Origin: Acanthochromis polyacanthus
Lineage: Eukaryota; Chordata; Actinopteri; Pomacentridae
Reading direction: 5' to 3'
Length of the DNA stretch: 64,000 bases
Assembly (NCBI RefSeq): GCF_021347895.1
Contig: NC_067124.1
Span: 23,116,521-23,180,520 of the forward strand
The notes beneath the pieces were generated by a model. That model did no database searches, had not been told where the DNA came from, and worked only from the letters and a program-made list of their open reading frames with translations. Both the position numbers and the translations under genes were made by a program. Shown here piece after piece: positions 1 through 12,409 of this stretch (position 1 is its first letter; each line of letters begins with the position of its first letter).

Positions 1-11
1 CAGCATATTTT

Positions 12-171
12 TGGAGTGTGGGAGGAAGCCGGAGTGCCCGGAGAAAACCCACGCATGCTCAGGGAGAACATGCAAACTCCATGCAGAAAGATCCCAGGCC
101 CACCCCGGGATTCGAACCAGGGATCTTCTTGATGCAAGGCGAAAGCGCTAACCACGTCACTGTGCAACCCA
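12..171 (-). mobile_element. tRNA-derived SINE with L2-like tail (fragment)
   Basis: Read on the minus strand, this has a tRNA-like head with a B-box-like motif (GGTTCGAATCCC, near 109-120) followed by the tail typical of fish SINE/L2 families (GGAGTTTGCATGTTCTCCC, then GTGGGTTTTCTCCGGGCACT). A related copy lies at 20890-21112. The element runs towards the window edge, so its full length and target duplication cannot be seen. The open frames across it are not genes. Confidence 0.6.
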
Positions 172-180
172 TATTTTTAA

Positions 181-2656
181 AAAGACTATTTCCAGAGGGA
201 CATTCATAGCTTTGGACTTCTCACTTTATCTTGGCAAACAGTAACATGCAGAAACATGCATTTACATTTTCCCAGTGTTCTAAAATTCTGTTTGGTTTGC
301 ATCACATTCAGATGGAAACTGAGCTGTAGGGAGTGTGAGACATGAAAAAGATTCAACTGAAAGGGAGGAAAAGGTTGATGTGTAACAAATAAAAGGAGGA
401 TGTCAAGAGAGACGTTTGAGCTCTTGCTGGTGAAATAGAGCAGAAAAGCAAAACCAATCTGACCACCTTTGCCCTGCAAGTTCCCATAAGGTTCGTGTCT
501 GTGGACGCTCCAGGTTACGGATCATTAAGTAGAGGAAAAGCAGCTTTAGAGTCTGTGGACCCTTGAGTGGTTTACCACCCTGCCTGCTTAGAAATCCAGT
601 CTTGGATGACAATGGAACAGTTCTTGGTGTTGATGTTGCAGATCTTTAATAGAAAGCAAACAGCACATCAAGTTACAGTAGGAAACTATTTTGCTATTTT
701 TGAGTGACTAAATTGTTTTATTAGGATTATTAGAGTACATGATTCGTACCAGTTTTAACTACCGAATGACCTTAGATGTGGTTCAAATGTTTGAAGGACT
801 CTTTGTAGTAGATGTTTTTCCTCTTGTTATCAAGAAATGAATAATTCAGACTAAAAACAGACCATTTAGGTCACTTTGTCTAAGGGAGGTGATTAGTGTT
901 GCTATAATCTCTGTGACCTATTCTTGTGTCATCCAGTGTCTCAGTGCAGCATTAGGATCTGTCATGGTTTCAGTGAGTAATTACTTTGACTCACTGTAGA
1001 TCTATAATTGGACTCGGGAGGTAAGTGAGTCCAACGAGCATCCTGATCCTCTTAACGTCTTCGCAAGTAATCTGGGACAATTTGTATTTTTGGCCAAACA
1101 CACATTGTAACCGTCTCGAATCTCAGTAGACTTTAGTTTTTTTTTTTATGTGTGTACACAAATCCACAAACTCTCACAAACCTTGAGGTCTCTACTCCCA
1201 CTTTCATTTCTTTAGTGTAATTTACTGTAATTTTCTATTTTATTGTATTCTTTCAAACTCCTTTTATTGTCTTTTAAGTTTGTGCTTCTTTTATTCATTG
1301 TCTCAATGTGATGGAAACCATTCTACAAAAATGATCTGGCCTTTCTCCATTTTGACTGGAACAGTTTAATGGCTGATGGTCCTACAAGATATGAAGACTT
1401 GCTTTAAAAAAAAAAACATTGTAGAAAGGGTTGACTGCTTCGATGGCTTTACAAATCAATAAAAATTACCTACAGAACATGAAAATAAGAACTTTCAGCA
1501 TTTTAAATTTCTTAATTTTTACCTAGTAACATGTTTCTAAATAGTTTTCTGGTTTTCTCGTATAAAGCTCCACCATCTTCTCCATCATTTTCAGCTGTGA
1601 AACTCTGATCTTCAACTGAGTATTTCCACTTTTTAATATCTATTTCATTTATTTTTCCTTCCTGTTATCATTGCCTCATCTCCTTGAACTTTACCGTATT
1701 CAAAATCCATGCTTTTTATATGCCATTGTGAACTCCTCAAAAACTTGTGTAAAAAGTATAGAAATGAAAGGGTACACTGCAGTAGATTTTTTTTTATAGC
1801 TTCGGTGACAGTACATTTTTGCCTGGTAAGCCGCAGCATGTCCTGTCCTGCTTACTAGTCTGAACCAGAAGGAGGTCTCCTCCCAACAATACAGCTTCTG
1901 GCCCTGCTCATGCTGCCTTCACTGCACACGGGACTAATCAATTCAACTGCTGCTTTGTGAATTAAATGGCACTGAAGTAAAGGAGAATCCTCACTTGCTG
2001 AAACTTGTTTGTTAGTGATCTCTAGCATTGATGTACTCATGTACTTGTGTGAGTATTATGTGGCAAATACCACGCTGGCAAATATATGAGAGAAATTTTG
2101 TATGATTTCAGTCCTAGCTCACCATTTGAAAAACAGTCTTGGCGTCATCAAACATTTGTGTGGGAATAAAAATAATACTGTTGAGTTGTAGTTGAAAGTT
2201 GATATAAAAGATTAAAAGCATTATTCACTACTTCCCAAAGGCCAAAGGTATATCATGCAAAATCAGTGTAATACTGTTTAAACCAAAAAGAAACCACATA
2301 TCTCATGTTGTTCCTGGAAAACAAAATGAAGACAATACAAAAAATCATCAAAGATGATTGATGAGGATACATTAACCACGATCTAGTAAAAAAAAAAGTT
2401 CTTCAAAAGTTAATTTTGGTGAGTAATAGTTACGTATTCTCTGCTATCCTTCACGGAAAAAAAGCCATAACAATTGATGTATGGATTCCGTAATTATATC
2501 CGTTGATTTTAGATGATTTTGGATAAATTGCATATTCTCCATCACTATAAGTTACATTTTTGTCACCTTTCTGTGTCCTATTAGTTTAGTACATATTCTT
2601 ATTATTTTATTAAATAGTTTCTCAATCGATTTTCAAGAAAGTTTATCATAATATGC

Positions 2657-2661
<5 letters not shown>
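181..2661. other. intergenic, no gene recognised
   Basis: AT-rich single-copy-looking sequence with short A and T runs. The open frames are all under 95 codons, lack family resemblance and have no splice context. I see nothing else supportable here. Confidence 0.5.

Positions 2662-2749
<88 letters not shown>
2662..2749. repeat. (TG)44 microsatellite
   Basis: An uninterrupted TG dinucleotide run of 88 bp. Alternating purine-pyrimidine tracts of this length can adopt Z-DNA and are usually highly polymorphic. The poly-His/Thr frame read from the opposite strand is an artefact of the repeat. Confidence 0.98.
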
Positions 2750-2751
<2 letters not shown>

Positions 2752-3368
2752 CATCATTTTGGAAATGAAATTTACTGCGATAAAGGATGCTGACTTCACG
2801 GTGAAGTAAAATGATTGCAGCTGAAATGATTTCATCAGATGTCAGGTATGACAGATTATCATTAGGGATAATGCCATTTACTTTTGCAATTCCTTTTATA
2901 GCTGCACTTTTTGAACATCATTTCTACTTATTAATATTATTATATCTGTGTAATTATTATACTTGTGAGAAAAGGTTACAATATTTGGTGAAATCAAATT
3001 CTTTACTTAACTAAAGGCAACAATACAGTAACATAAAATAGTAAATTACAAAGTAGAGGTCCTGGATTTATTACATAAACAGAGCTTTTAGAGTTGTAGC
3101 TGTCCTAGCTACTTTATATACTTGTAGCCAGAGTAAAGGCTCACAAGATAAAACCGAGGCATTTTGTCAAATATAATGGGACTGGGGGGAAAAGAAGCAC
3201 TAATCTGTTCTATTTTTTTGTGAGTTTCGCCTCCCTGGACCTCAATGACTCATTATCAAAAGTTTGGAGGAGAGACTGCTCTTTTGTTGAATAGCTAATA
3301 TGGTGTGAAATCCATAGGGCCTCAACTCGACAATGCATTTTTGTAGTTTCAAAAGCCAAAATATGGGA

Positions 3369-3410
3369 ACCACATTTTAGATTAAGTCAGTACTTAATCT
3401 AAAATGTGGT
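3369..3410. other. perfect 19-bp-arm hairpin
   Basis: The arms 3369-3387 and 3392-3410 are exact reverse complements, separated by the 4-nt loop CAGT. The hairpin lies about 150 bp upstream of the probable plekhf2 first exon. No target duplication or terminal motif marks it as a known MITE. It may be a template-switch product or the core of a small foldback element. Confidence 0.85.
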
Positions 3411-3539
3411 GATGTGGAAATATAAAGTACCTTTTAATGTAAATGCTCATTAAAGAACAAGTGCATAAGAATTGTGCAGTACTTTAGTAAATGTATTTTC
3501 CTACATCTCGCTACTGTTTTAAGTAGTTGCGTCGCTGTT

Positions 3540-3786
3540 TGCTGACCATTCTCCACACACTAGGTTGTATATTTGCCGACTGTCCAGCGTGCCCTGAACG
3601 CAGCGCGGCGCTGCCATGTTGTTGTTTTATTTTCGGGGCAGCGGCAGAGTTTCCAGCTGCTTGTCGCTGTCTGCGGACACGGCGGTCAGTTTCAGAAAGG
3701 GTGGCACTGCTTAAATCCCGTTATTTGGAATACAACTGAGCTCCAAGTCACTGCAAAAGTTACCGGACAACCAGAGCTACCGTCGG
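3540..3786 (+). promoter_or_regulatory. plekhf2: probable plekhf2 promoter and non-coding first exon
   Basis: A GC- and CpG-richer island in AT-rich surroundings, ending at a plausible splice donor (CGG|GTATGT at 3787). A YY1-type motif lies at 3610-3621. The next strong acceptor feeding the plekhf2 coding exon is at 29091 (TTTTCCTCCAG), giving an intron of about 25 kb. The human orthologue likewise has a non-coding first exon separated by a long intron from one coding exon, which supports this reading. The transcription start cannot be fixed from sequence. The short open frames here would be upstream ORFs or chance. Confidence 0.5.
3610..3621 (-). promoter_or_regulatory. YY1-like motif
   Basis: On the minus strand this reads CAACATGGCAGC, matching the YY1 consensus AANATGGCNGC. 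YY1 sites often sit just downstream of vertebrate transcription starts, so this supports a start near here for plekhf2. Confidence 0.4.
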
Positions 3787-4568
3787 GTATGTAGTTGTCT
3801 CGATTTAAAAGTTGTCTCTGTTGATGTTCACTCACTCTTTGCTAAGACTAGCTAAAGCTTGCTCCGTGGGTTGGTGCTACTTTTTCCCATTCATGCTAAC
3901 AGGCGATAGCTGGTTGACTTACCGCTCCTAAAGCTCCACTTTGACTTTCATAAAAGCGAGAGAAAAAACAGACGACTGGTTGTGTGGACCAAGAGGAACA
4001 AATAGAGTTGATTTAGTGTCGGTACAAGTAGCAATAAATGAGTGGTGTTTGGAAAGCTAACTTCGGAGCTAGCTGGCTAATGCTGCCAGCTGGTACCAGT
4101 TTGCCAAACTTGTGCGATAACTTGAAAAGTCATAGAAACTTAAGAGTCGTATCATGTACAAGAAGTGGTATTATAAAAGGAGAATAAAGTCAAGGTGACT
4201 ACGTGCTTCGCTTGCATTGGCTCCACTAAGCCAAAGGGATAAAGTCATTGTGGTTTATTTATTTATGGCAGGTCAGGACATACTGGAAGCGCACCATTAA
4301 TCAAATGTTCCTCAGCTTATGCAACACTAACTTGATGTATGATTAATAACAGGTCGTTTTCAAGTAGTATAAAGTTTTAAAATTCTCTGGGTTTCCTCAA
4401 GCCACCTGTACCTCGCTGCATATAATCAGTGAGGAGCCCAGACTCTGTTATTACAACTCTTGTGGAAGTGAATGTGTGATCCTGACTGATGGTGAAACTT
4501 TTTCTACCACAGAAGGGGAAGTTTGTGATTTCTTGCCTTAGTCTGCATCAGGTTAGATTGCTCTAAAT

Positions 4569-4782
4569 CAGTGGTTCTCAACCCTGTTCCTCAGGACCCA
4601 CTGCCCTGCATGTTTTAGATGCTTCCCTGCTCCAACACACCTGATTCAAATGATCAGCTCATCATCAAGCCTCTGCAGAAGCCTGATGATGAGCTGATCA
4701 TTGGAGTCAGGTGTGTTGGAGCAGGGAAGCATTTAAAACATGCAGGACAGTGGGTCCTGAGGAACAGGGTTGAGAATCACTG
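4569..4782. mobile_element. hAT-type palindromic MITE
   Basis: A 214-bp foldback element whose ends read CAGTGGTTCTCAACCCTG and, in reverse complement, CAGTGATTCTCAACCCTG, the hAT-type CAGNG...TTCTCAACC terminus. It is flanked by a perfect 8-bp target duplication CTCTAAAT (4561-4568 and 4783-4790), as hAT elements produce. The two halves are near-complete inverted repeats. No transposase is present. Confidence 0.9.
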
Positions 4783-7432
4783 CTCTAAATCCTGTGTTAC
4801 TTTCAGTAGGCTTCTCCTTATAGGGTGGTATTTGTGCATATACAGTCAAGGGTTGTTCACATGTCGTCCACCCCGGTTGTATTAAGCTTATTACCAGTTT
4901 ACATCCAAAAACATGCGTCTTAGTGCAGGAAAGGAATTCCTAACCTTTCACACTGTTGTTTCAAACTGACTCTGTGTTGGATACTCCATAACAGCCGTTT
5001 GCCATTTCTGCTTTTGGTGGGCTTCAAGTTTTTAAAAATTATTTTCATTGTCAAATCAACCTGTTGATTTTATGAATTAACAGATTTTCAAAAAAGAGTG
5101 AAGAGTGTTCATTACAATTTACCAGGGCCAATTTCTGCAACTTCAGATGTGTACCTTCATCCAATCCAAAGTAAACAATTATATTAGAAACTTGTAGTTG
5201 TGGTTTAATTACATATCAAATTGTGTTCAGAAACAAAATACAGTCATCAAACAGCAGTGATTATCAGACTTCTGATAAAGGAGAAAGTGTGAAGAGCAGG
5301 ATAGGATTCACATACTTTGAATGAGGCTTAATGATCTATCTCATGGTGACCCAGTTTGATAAATGTATCTGTAGCTTTTTTTTACAGATGTCAATGACAA
5401 ATCTTTCATGGTGGGTGTCAGTTCATGTAAAAGCATAATAAATGAAACTATTGTTCATGTTTAATAACCTTAGAAAAAAGTCTGTTGCACTGTTCATCTG
5501 AAGAGCTCTGCAGGAAGACAAAGCTGAAGGAAATAGTTGGTGAGATAAAATCTTGGTATGAACAGTGTCTTTATCAGATATTTCATGAAGTTTTAGAGCT
5601 GTGGAGCAGCAGTAGATAGACTATGTCTAACATGGCAGATCTCGTAGTACAACTCCTGCACCTGGTTGTGATCCTAGTTTTTGTGAAATCAGTTTTTCAG
5701 GTGTTAGTGTTTCCTTCAGAGTCTAGTGCAGACTCTTCAACAGGATACTTGGCCCCTAATTGGCATCAAACTTGTAACCTTTGTGTTGAATAAGACTGAA
5801 ATACCACCGGTTTTATAGCTCTGTCGAACCCAAATAGTTTTAAATCCAGACAAATTGTCTTAATCCCACTTGGCTTGTCTTATTGATTTTTATTTATTAG
5901 GATGTCATATAATTACAAAAAATACTCTATTTGTCCATCCAACAATCCAGAAACTTTAACATATACAGTTTACAGTGATATAAAACAGAAAATAGCAGCA
6001 AATCCTCACAGTGGGGGGTGATCACACCCGCAGATGATTGGCAGTTGTGATTGGTTAATGACCAATATAAGAAATTATCTACATTTCTTAGCGCATTACT
6101 GCTGCACTGGACTCAGGAAATTGGTCTTTTGTAAGGTTAAGATGCTACAAATGTGATCATAACCTGTAAAGTGTAGAAAACTGATGCCATAGTTGCAAAA
6201 CTTAGGAACCGGTAACTTTGAAACTTTTTTAATGTTGCCACACACAACTTGTCAGCCAGTATTGCTTTTACGCCTAAACTCATGGCTCAAACAGAGAAAG
6301 TTGCAAAGTTTCTAGAATGTCATGTGTCTCTGGGGTATTTTCACGATGTACTTCCTTAGAAGACTGAAAGTGGGCGGCTGGGCTCGAAGTTACCCTCGGC
6401 TTAGTCAGATGTAAATGAAGGAGTAGCCGGGATTACTGTCTCTCAGGGGAACAAACTGACATTTCCATTTCCAGTCCCTGACCAGCTGAAGCAGCTTGTG
6501 AATTATAGCACACTTCTTTAAGCAGGTAATCAGCCGTTCTTAGGAACTGATCAGCAGTTTTAACATTTGGACAGAATGGCGAGTTTCCTGCTTTCAAGTC
6601 ATTCAGTGTCTTCTTCCTCTTTGTGTCTTAGCATGGTTAAACTAGTTCTGCCAGAGCTGATGAGGGCGAGGCAGAGTAAAATCAACTACCTGACAGGCCA
6701 ACAACACCTCAACACCACCTCTCATCCCATTCATTCTGCCAGCACAGGAAATCTGGTGTGGCTTCCTGTGTAATCCAACACCTAGTGCATAATCCAGCAG
6801 TTTATAAATGGATGCAGATTACATGCATAAGGAGAGCAGGTTATTTCCTCTCTAACATGTCAAGCAGGGAGACAAACTGATTATCTGTGAGTAGACTGTC
6901 CTTGGTTTGATCCTTGTGGAGATGAGTACCATTAAGATTTTACTGGCACTGCTACTTGCCCTTAATTTTAATGGGGGTGGAATGAATAACTTGCCTTTTA
7001 TTCTTTCATATCACAGTTTTTCTCAGTGAGATCATGGCATTATTGCTCTTCCTTTGGTTTAGGGAAAGAGGTAGTAGGTGTGTACTGATCCATAAATCTG
7101 GATCAATATTAGGGGAGTAATGGTACAAAAAATCGACATACACCTTTGTTTTAAGACCATAATTCAAAAGCAACCTGTCTTTGTGTCCAGATGCAAGCTT
7201 AGTGTATACAGGAAATTTTCTCTTTTAAAACAGATCGCTAAATTATAGTGAAGTCTGTCCCTCCTCTGTTGCTCCTCCTGAGGTTTCTACCATATTTTTG
7301 CCCATTAAATTACTTTTGGAGTGGTTTCCTCTAGCGGAAATGAACAGTCCTTAAGAAGTCCTCAAAGGTCATTTTGAAGCTGTCATTTTTTAATTATGAA
7401 AAGTCTTGTTTTAAACTAGTGTATTGCCTGAA

Positions 7433-7848
7433 GTGATTGTAGGGCTGCACCTAATGACGCGTCGACGAGTTGTCTGAGCACGATACGTCATCAAAAGCGG
7501 TAGTGAGCGCGCAATGCAACAGAAATCGCCTTCCGACCGGAGCGCAGAGCACGGACGAACGTCGGCGCTGCATCGTGCATGTATTATGTATGCACGCTGC
7601 AGCGCGGACGTCCGCGTTTCGATACAGCTGTATAGTAAACGCTGACATCCATGTTTACGATAGAACGCGGACATCCGCGCTGCAGCGTGCATACATAATA
7701 CAAGCACGATGCAGCGCCGATGTTCGTCCGTGTTCCGCACTCGGGTCGGAAGGGGATTTCTGTTGCATTGCGCGCTCACTTCCGCTTTTGATGACGTATC
7801 GTGCTCAGACGACTCGTCGACGCGTCGTTAGTTGCAGACCACTATCAC
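7433..7848. mobile_element. large CpG-rich palindromic element, probable hAT MITE
   Basis: About 415 bp in which the left half (GACGCGTCGACGAG near 7456-7469, continuing into GAGCACGATACGTCATC) is repeated inverted in the right half up to 7830. The central spacer is around 7625-7665. The ends resemble the GGGCTGCAACTAACGA terminus of fish hAT MITEs. Open frames of 122 and 128 codons on opposite strands are mirror-image products of the palindrome and should not be annotated. I could not resolve an 8-bp target duplication. The CpG density is far above its surroundings. Confidence 0.75.
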
Positions 7849-8960
7849 ATAAATAAATGTTTCCTATAAGTTTTAGTGCTGTTTATTGGTAAGGTTAGAT
7901 AATATTCGATATTATTAAAACATTTCTATGTGCTGAGCTTAATTTTGGAATAGATCTTTTTTGTTTGCTTTGTTCTTGTGGCTCACACTTCACTTGTCGA
8001 TATCTATGTAGTTTTTGGGAATGTTATATGGCATGTTGCTATGGTTATATAGAAAAAAATCTAAATTGCAAACAAATAATGCAAAATTCATTTTTACATT
8101 CATCCGGTGATCATTCATTGCATTTGTGTCTTTTAGTAAATGCTCGTTACACCGGTTCTAAATGTTATGTTTGTGCAGGGAATACTAGCTCTAGTGGCGA
8201 AAATCCAGTCGTTGAAACATGCAGACAGATGTTCCTGTAAATTAAGAAGTATGTGATATTCACCTTTAGATGAGAGGCAGACTGAAAAAACACTACGCAC
8301 TGATCTGAGGCCAGTTTGTGTTATTAAGCCATTATTTCTGGCTGTGAGATGAAGCTGACAGTGTGTGGATTCTCTCCATGCTGTGTAGGTAATGCTAACT
8401 AGAAGCTGTCTGCGTGTATTACGCTGATGTTTTGTCAACACAAATGGAGCAGGTGAATTAACAGGTACGCTTTCTGTTTCTGCCCTGTTTGTGCTTAAAT
8501 TGATTTTTAAGATTGACGTCAGCACAGCATCTGTTTCTGAAAGTCCATATACAGTGTAATCAAAAAGACTTTATTTTTTCAAATAATCGTAATGACGAAG
8601 CCATGAAAGGTGGTGCAAGTCTTTATATTGCTTGTAACTCTAAAAGAAATGCACAGATTTTAGCATTTGCCCCCAAAAAATAAATCTGTGGATAACGGTT
8701 TTAAACAGAAGAAATGTGTGTAGCCTACAATGTGCGGTTTACACAGTTTTGTTTCTGAGCACACAGCATTGATTCACATTTATATTTTAAGGATTATTTT
8801 TTCATAAGGGCTTTGTAACACATTGGCATCCGTCTAGTGTGACAAAAACAAATTGGTTCTGGTGCCAGTATTCAGCGCTGCATGGTGCTTGATCATATCA
8901 CACCTTTGTTGTCTGTTATATAGGATTTCAAGCTAACTGGCATTAAAACCCACCTCAATT

Positions 8961-8980
8961 ATTCATTCATTCATTCATTC
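8961..8980. repeat. (ATTC)5 microsatellite
   Basis: Five ATTC tetranucleotide units. Confidence 0.9.
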
Positions 8981-9982
8981 TGGTCAGCAAACATGTCGTC
9001 TGTCCATGCCTGTGATAGTTCACAATGACTATTCCATCCATTGCAGCCAAAAATTTAAAACAGCAGGGACCACGTCAAACTCTGTGTGTTTTTAACAATG
9101 TCTGTGTTATAATCCTCAACCTTTGTCCTCTGTTGTTAAGCATGTTAATGGGCTGCGTATTATTTACATCTTACAAGTCTTGTCAGTGATGTCCTTTTTG
9201 CAAGCTGCTGAACCCTGCAGCTTAATGCTTGGACTGTTACTTTGATTTTAAAACCATCACATTTTTGCATAAGCCGCATGCCAGGTCACCTCCACTAAGC
9301 AAATACGCCACTAACATTACAATGCGAGGCTCAGTAAGGAGAATAGTATGTAGAGTCAGAATCTACGTTCAGCCTCTACAGTTCTCATTTTCATATCTGG
9401 CCACACTTACCATTACTCCACACTTACAGATATGTAAATGTTTCATACTAAGTCACAATTTCACTTCTCCATTTAAATATGGCCTCAGAGAAACATTTTA
9501 TACTTCTGTCACTGTAGTTTGTCTGCCATGTGCTGTTTCTGCTCAGAAACACGATGCCAGCATTCCTTTCAGATTTTTACATTATATGTTGTAATTAGTT
9601 GGCCAACATGACAGTCTGACGCTGACATGCTTTTTAGCATCTGATTGACAAGACAGTTTACTGCACACGGCCAGTTCACACTGTGACAAAAACTTGGTTA
9701 AAACATGTCATTTTTGTTCTGTAAGAATTTCTGTGACCAAATCAGAGTTTATTTATTTAGAGAGAGAGCTATTAAAGCTGCACTTGACAGAAGAGAAGTA
9801 CTATTTTCTTGTAGGAATTGTTGGAAAAACACTAACATGTAACAAGTACAATGGAAACAGACTTGTAAAATACATAATTTCCAAAAGCATGAGTGCTTTC
9901 ATTATCTAGTGGTGGATTTTAGCGTCCTAAATAAGCAGACCTGCAGGGGAGAGAAGTTCGTTAACAAATGTAAACAAGTATA

Positions 9983-10383
9983 CACTCATCAACCACAGCA
10001 TTAAAACCACCGTTGATATCTTGTTACAATTCAATGTTCTGCTGGGAAACCTTGACACCATTCTAGACCAAGCAGATACCTCCATATCATCGCAACAATG
10101 ACAGTAGCTTCTCCGCTGCTTGGGAAATCAGGACAAAGCACCGAAGGCATCGACCTGACCTCCAAATTACCCCAGATGCCCGTCTCATTGACCGTACGTG
10201 AAATGGTGCCGGAAAAAGCCTAATCCACAAAAGCCCCACCCCAGAGGATTCCCTGCCAATATTCCGGTGACAGAAACAAGAGGACGCCCCAAGAGGTCCA
10301 CTGTCCATGCCACAAGAAGTCAGTTTGTTTTGGTGGCGTGAAAAGGGATTGGATGGTGGCTTTAAAGTTGTGGCTAATGGCTG
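9983..10383. mobile_element. Tc1/mariner-type MITE with TA duplication
   Basis: Terminal inverted repeats of 29 bp (left CACTCATCAACCACAGC..., right reverse complement CAGCCATTAGCCACAAC...) match at 22 of 29 positions. Both ends abut a TA dinucleotide (9981-9982 and 10384-10385). This is the hallmark of Tc1/mariner insertions. The 401-bp interior has no transposase frame, so it is non-autonomous. The ends resemble a fish repeat family whose termini read ATCAGCCACAACATTAAAACC. Confidence 0.75.
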
Positions 10384-11055
10384 TATGAGATTTCAACTAA
10401 ACTATTGTCTCCTTAACTGGAAGCCTGTAGTGATGATCAAGTTCATTCCACATGTCTAGGAATGTCTGAAATTACTGGTGAGAAACTGTAATGTGACTGC
10501 AATGTTTGATTAAGTATGTCAGTATTTCCGTCACACCGAACGATTATCTGTTTGGTTAACCAGTCAGTAGTCAGATATTAATATTGAAAGTTCCCAAACA
10601 CGTCTACCCGCCTTTGAGAGGAGAGCTCTGGCTGTTTGTTATTGAGATCACAGAAGATGTTCTCATGGTGGTCCTTTACTAGCTAAACTCCCACAGTGAT
10701 TTCCGCTTGCTTTCTGCTCTGGCAGTTGTTGACTTCATCAATTCATCACTTAAACGACTCAAGTTTGATGTCAGGATTTTGCAGTTTCCTGGTATTTGAA
10801 TTATTGTTATTTTGTGTCAGCTCTGCTTATAGATTCGTTGTACTGAGACATGCTCTTACATCTCTTGCATAATTGTAAGTGCACACAAGTGAAGCTTACA
10901 AATAGAGTTTAATGCAACAGCAGTAATCAGGAGGTGGATGTGTCAGGCCACAGCACCATGACACCATTTCCTGGAAGTGGGAACACAAATAGTAAAAAGT
11001 TCTGTTGGAGGGTATGAGTACAAGAGGCTTTTCATCTTGCGAAATTTTAATAGCT

Positions 11056-11058
<3 letters not shown>

Positions 11059-11088
<30 letters not shown>
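11059..11088. repeat. T30 homopolymer
   Basis: Thirty consecutive T residues. On the minus strand this would be a poly(A) tract and could mark an old retroposon tail, but no recognisable body is adjacent. Confidence 0.9.
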
Positions 11089-11090
<2 letters not shown>

Positions 11091-12312
11091 CACAGATGCA
11101 TCAATAGGCCTGCTGCTCCTTAAAAAGAGCACAACTGCTCAAAATCTACTTCTTCAATCAGCGATTTGTATGAATACTTACTTAAAAAGAGTAAAAGTTT
11201 GGGAGACAAATACAGAAGAAAACAGAAGTAAAAACAAAGATTTAAGTGACAGTGGAGAGACTTTAAGATTCCTTTGATTCACAGAATTACTAACGTCAAG
11301 ACTTATATGATTTACTACTCACTCAATTTATTACAAATGAACCCTTGTATGAATTCTATGGTATACTTGCAGTTGTTGCCTGTTTTGAAGCCACATTTCC
11401 TCCCATCATTTCCTACCACTCATTTCTAAACATTATACATCACAGTTCAGCATCCTGCTTTGTGGGACTAGTGAATGATGATCATTTATGAAATGTAATG
11501 CTACAGTCAGTGTATTCGTATCATTTACTCTTTTGTAAATGAGACACACATTGTTGTTCCTAACGTAGTAATAATTCTACATTTTGAATAGTTTAGAAGT
11601 AATCAAACCTGTACACCATATCCATTGATGAAAATGAGGCTACCTGTAATGTGCACAACCTCATGTGTGTATATGCTGTTACCACAGTTTCTTTCATCAA
11701 CTCTGGGTCAGACTTATTGTTTTCTTTATGGCAACTGAATCCTGTGTGTCATATCGACATATGCAAGGAGACAACAAACTGACACTGTGCACACCAGACC
11801 AACCAACAGGTGCTTTTGAGGACAGACTGATTGAACTGCGTTAATAATAACATCCTTAAGTAAGTAGCTGTCAGCTTGGCTGTATTTAAGGCTCGAGATT
11901 TCCTGTGCGGTTAAATCTTGTTTTACCCAACCATGGACGTTGCTTCTGTTAAAATATTACTAATCATATTATTTTACCACCACTGCTATATTTATTCCCA
12001 TTAAAGTTTCATGTTAATGTCCAGAAAATGGGATTTTTAAGTGTTTTGATTCATCTATGTGAGCTAGGGATGTGCGCGACTAGTCGTTTAATCGTTTAAC
12101 CACCTACTCATTTATTAAACGTTTAGTATTTTACTAGTCGGTTCAACGCTGCATTAAGCATCATGCACCTTGTTCTTCGCGCCTCTGCCTCGGCTTCTTT
12201 GTGAACAGGCTGAGCAGCCAGGGAGAGAATTGCTCCTCCTCCCCTTCCCTCACACGCACACGTAGCGGGGGGCAGGACCACACAGTTTGGGGAAGAAAGG
12301 TAAAGTGGGAAG

Positions 12313-12408
12313 ATGGCGACGCTGCCGCGTAAGAAAATCAGCACCGTTTGGCAGTATTTTGACGCAGCAGATGACAACAAGGTCGCCTGTCGGCTGTGTA
12401 AGCAGAAA
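12313..12408 (+). pseudogene. BED zinc-finger fragment of hAT transposase
   Basis: A 32-codon frame starting at ATG 12313 encodes a basic stretch followed by VWQYFD and CRLCKQ. This matches the first half of a BED finger: an aromatic-rich segment, then CxxC. BED fingers are the N-terminal DNA-binding domain of many hAT transposases and of domesticated ZBED proteins. The frame is cut a few codons after the CxxC by an inserted repeat beginning CAGTGTTGCC and reaches a stop soon after. The His pair of the finger and the whole catalytic domain are absent, so it is dead. Confidence 0.7.
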
Positions 12409-12409
12409 C

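Noticed and set aside
2602..2835. 77-codon frame rich in His-Thr
   Set aside because: Read-through of the (TG)44 microsatellite.
7070..7100. let-7-like string AGAGGTAGTAGGT at about 7076
   Set aside because: The seed and first 13 bases resemble let-7d, but the following bases diverge and there is no complementary arm downstream that would form a pre-miRNA hairpin.
7411..7856. Open frames of 122, 65 and 128 codons on both strands
   Set aside because: They are mirror images of one another produced by the CpG-rich palindrome and show no domain.
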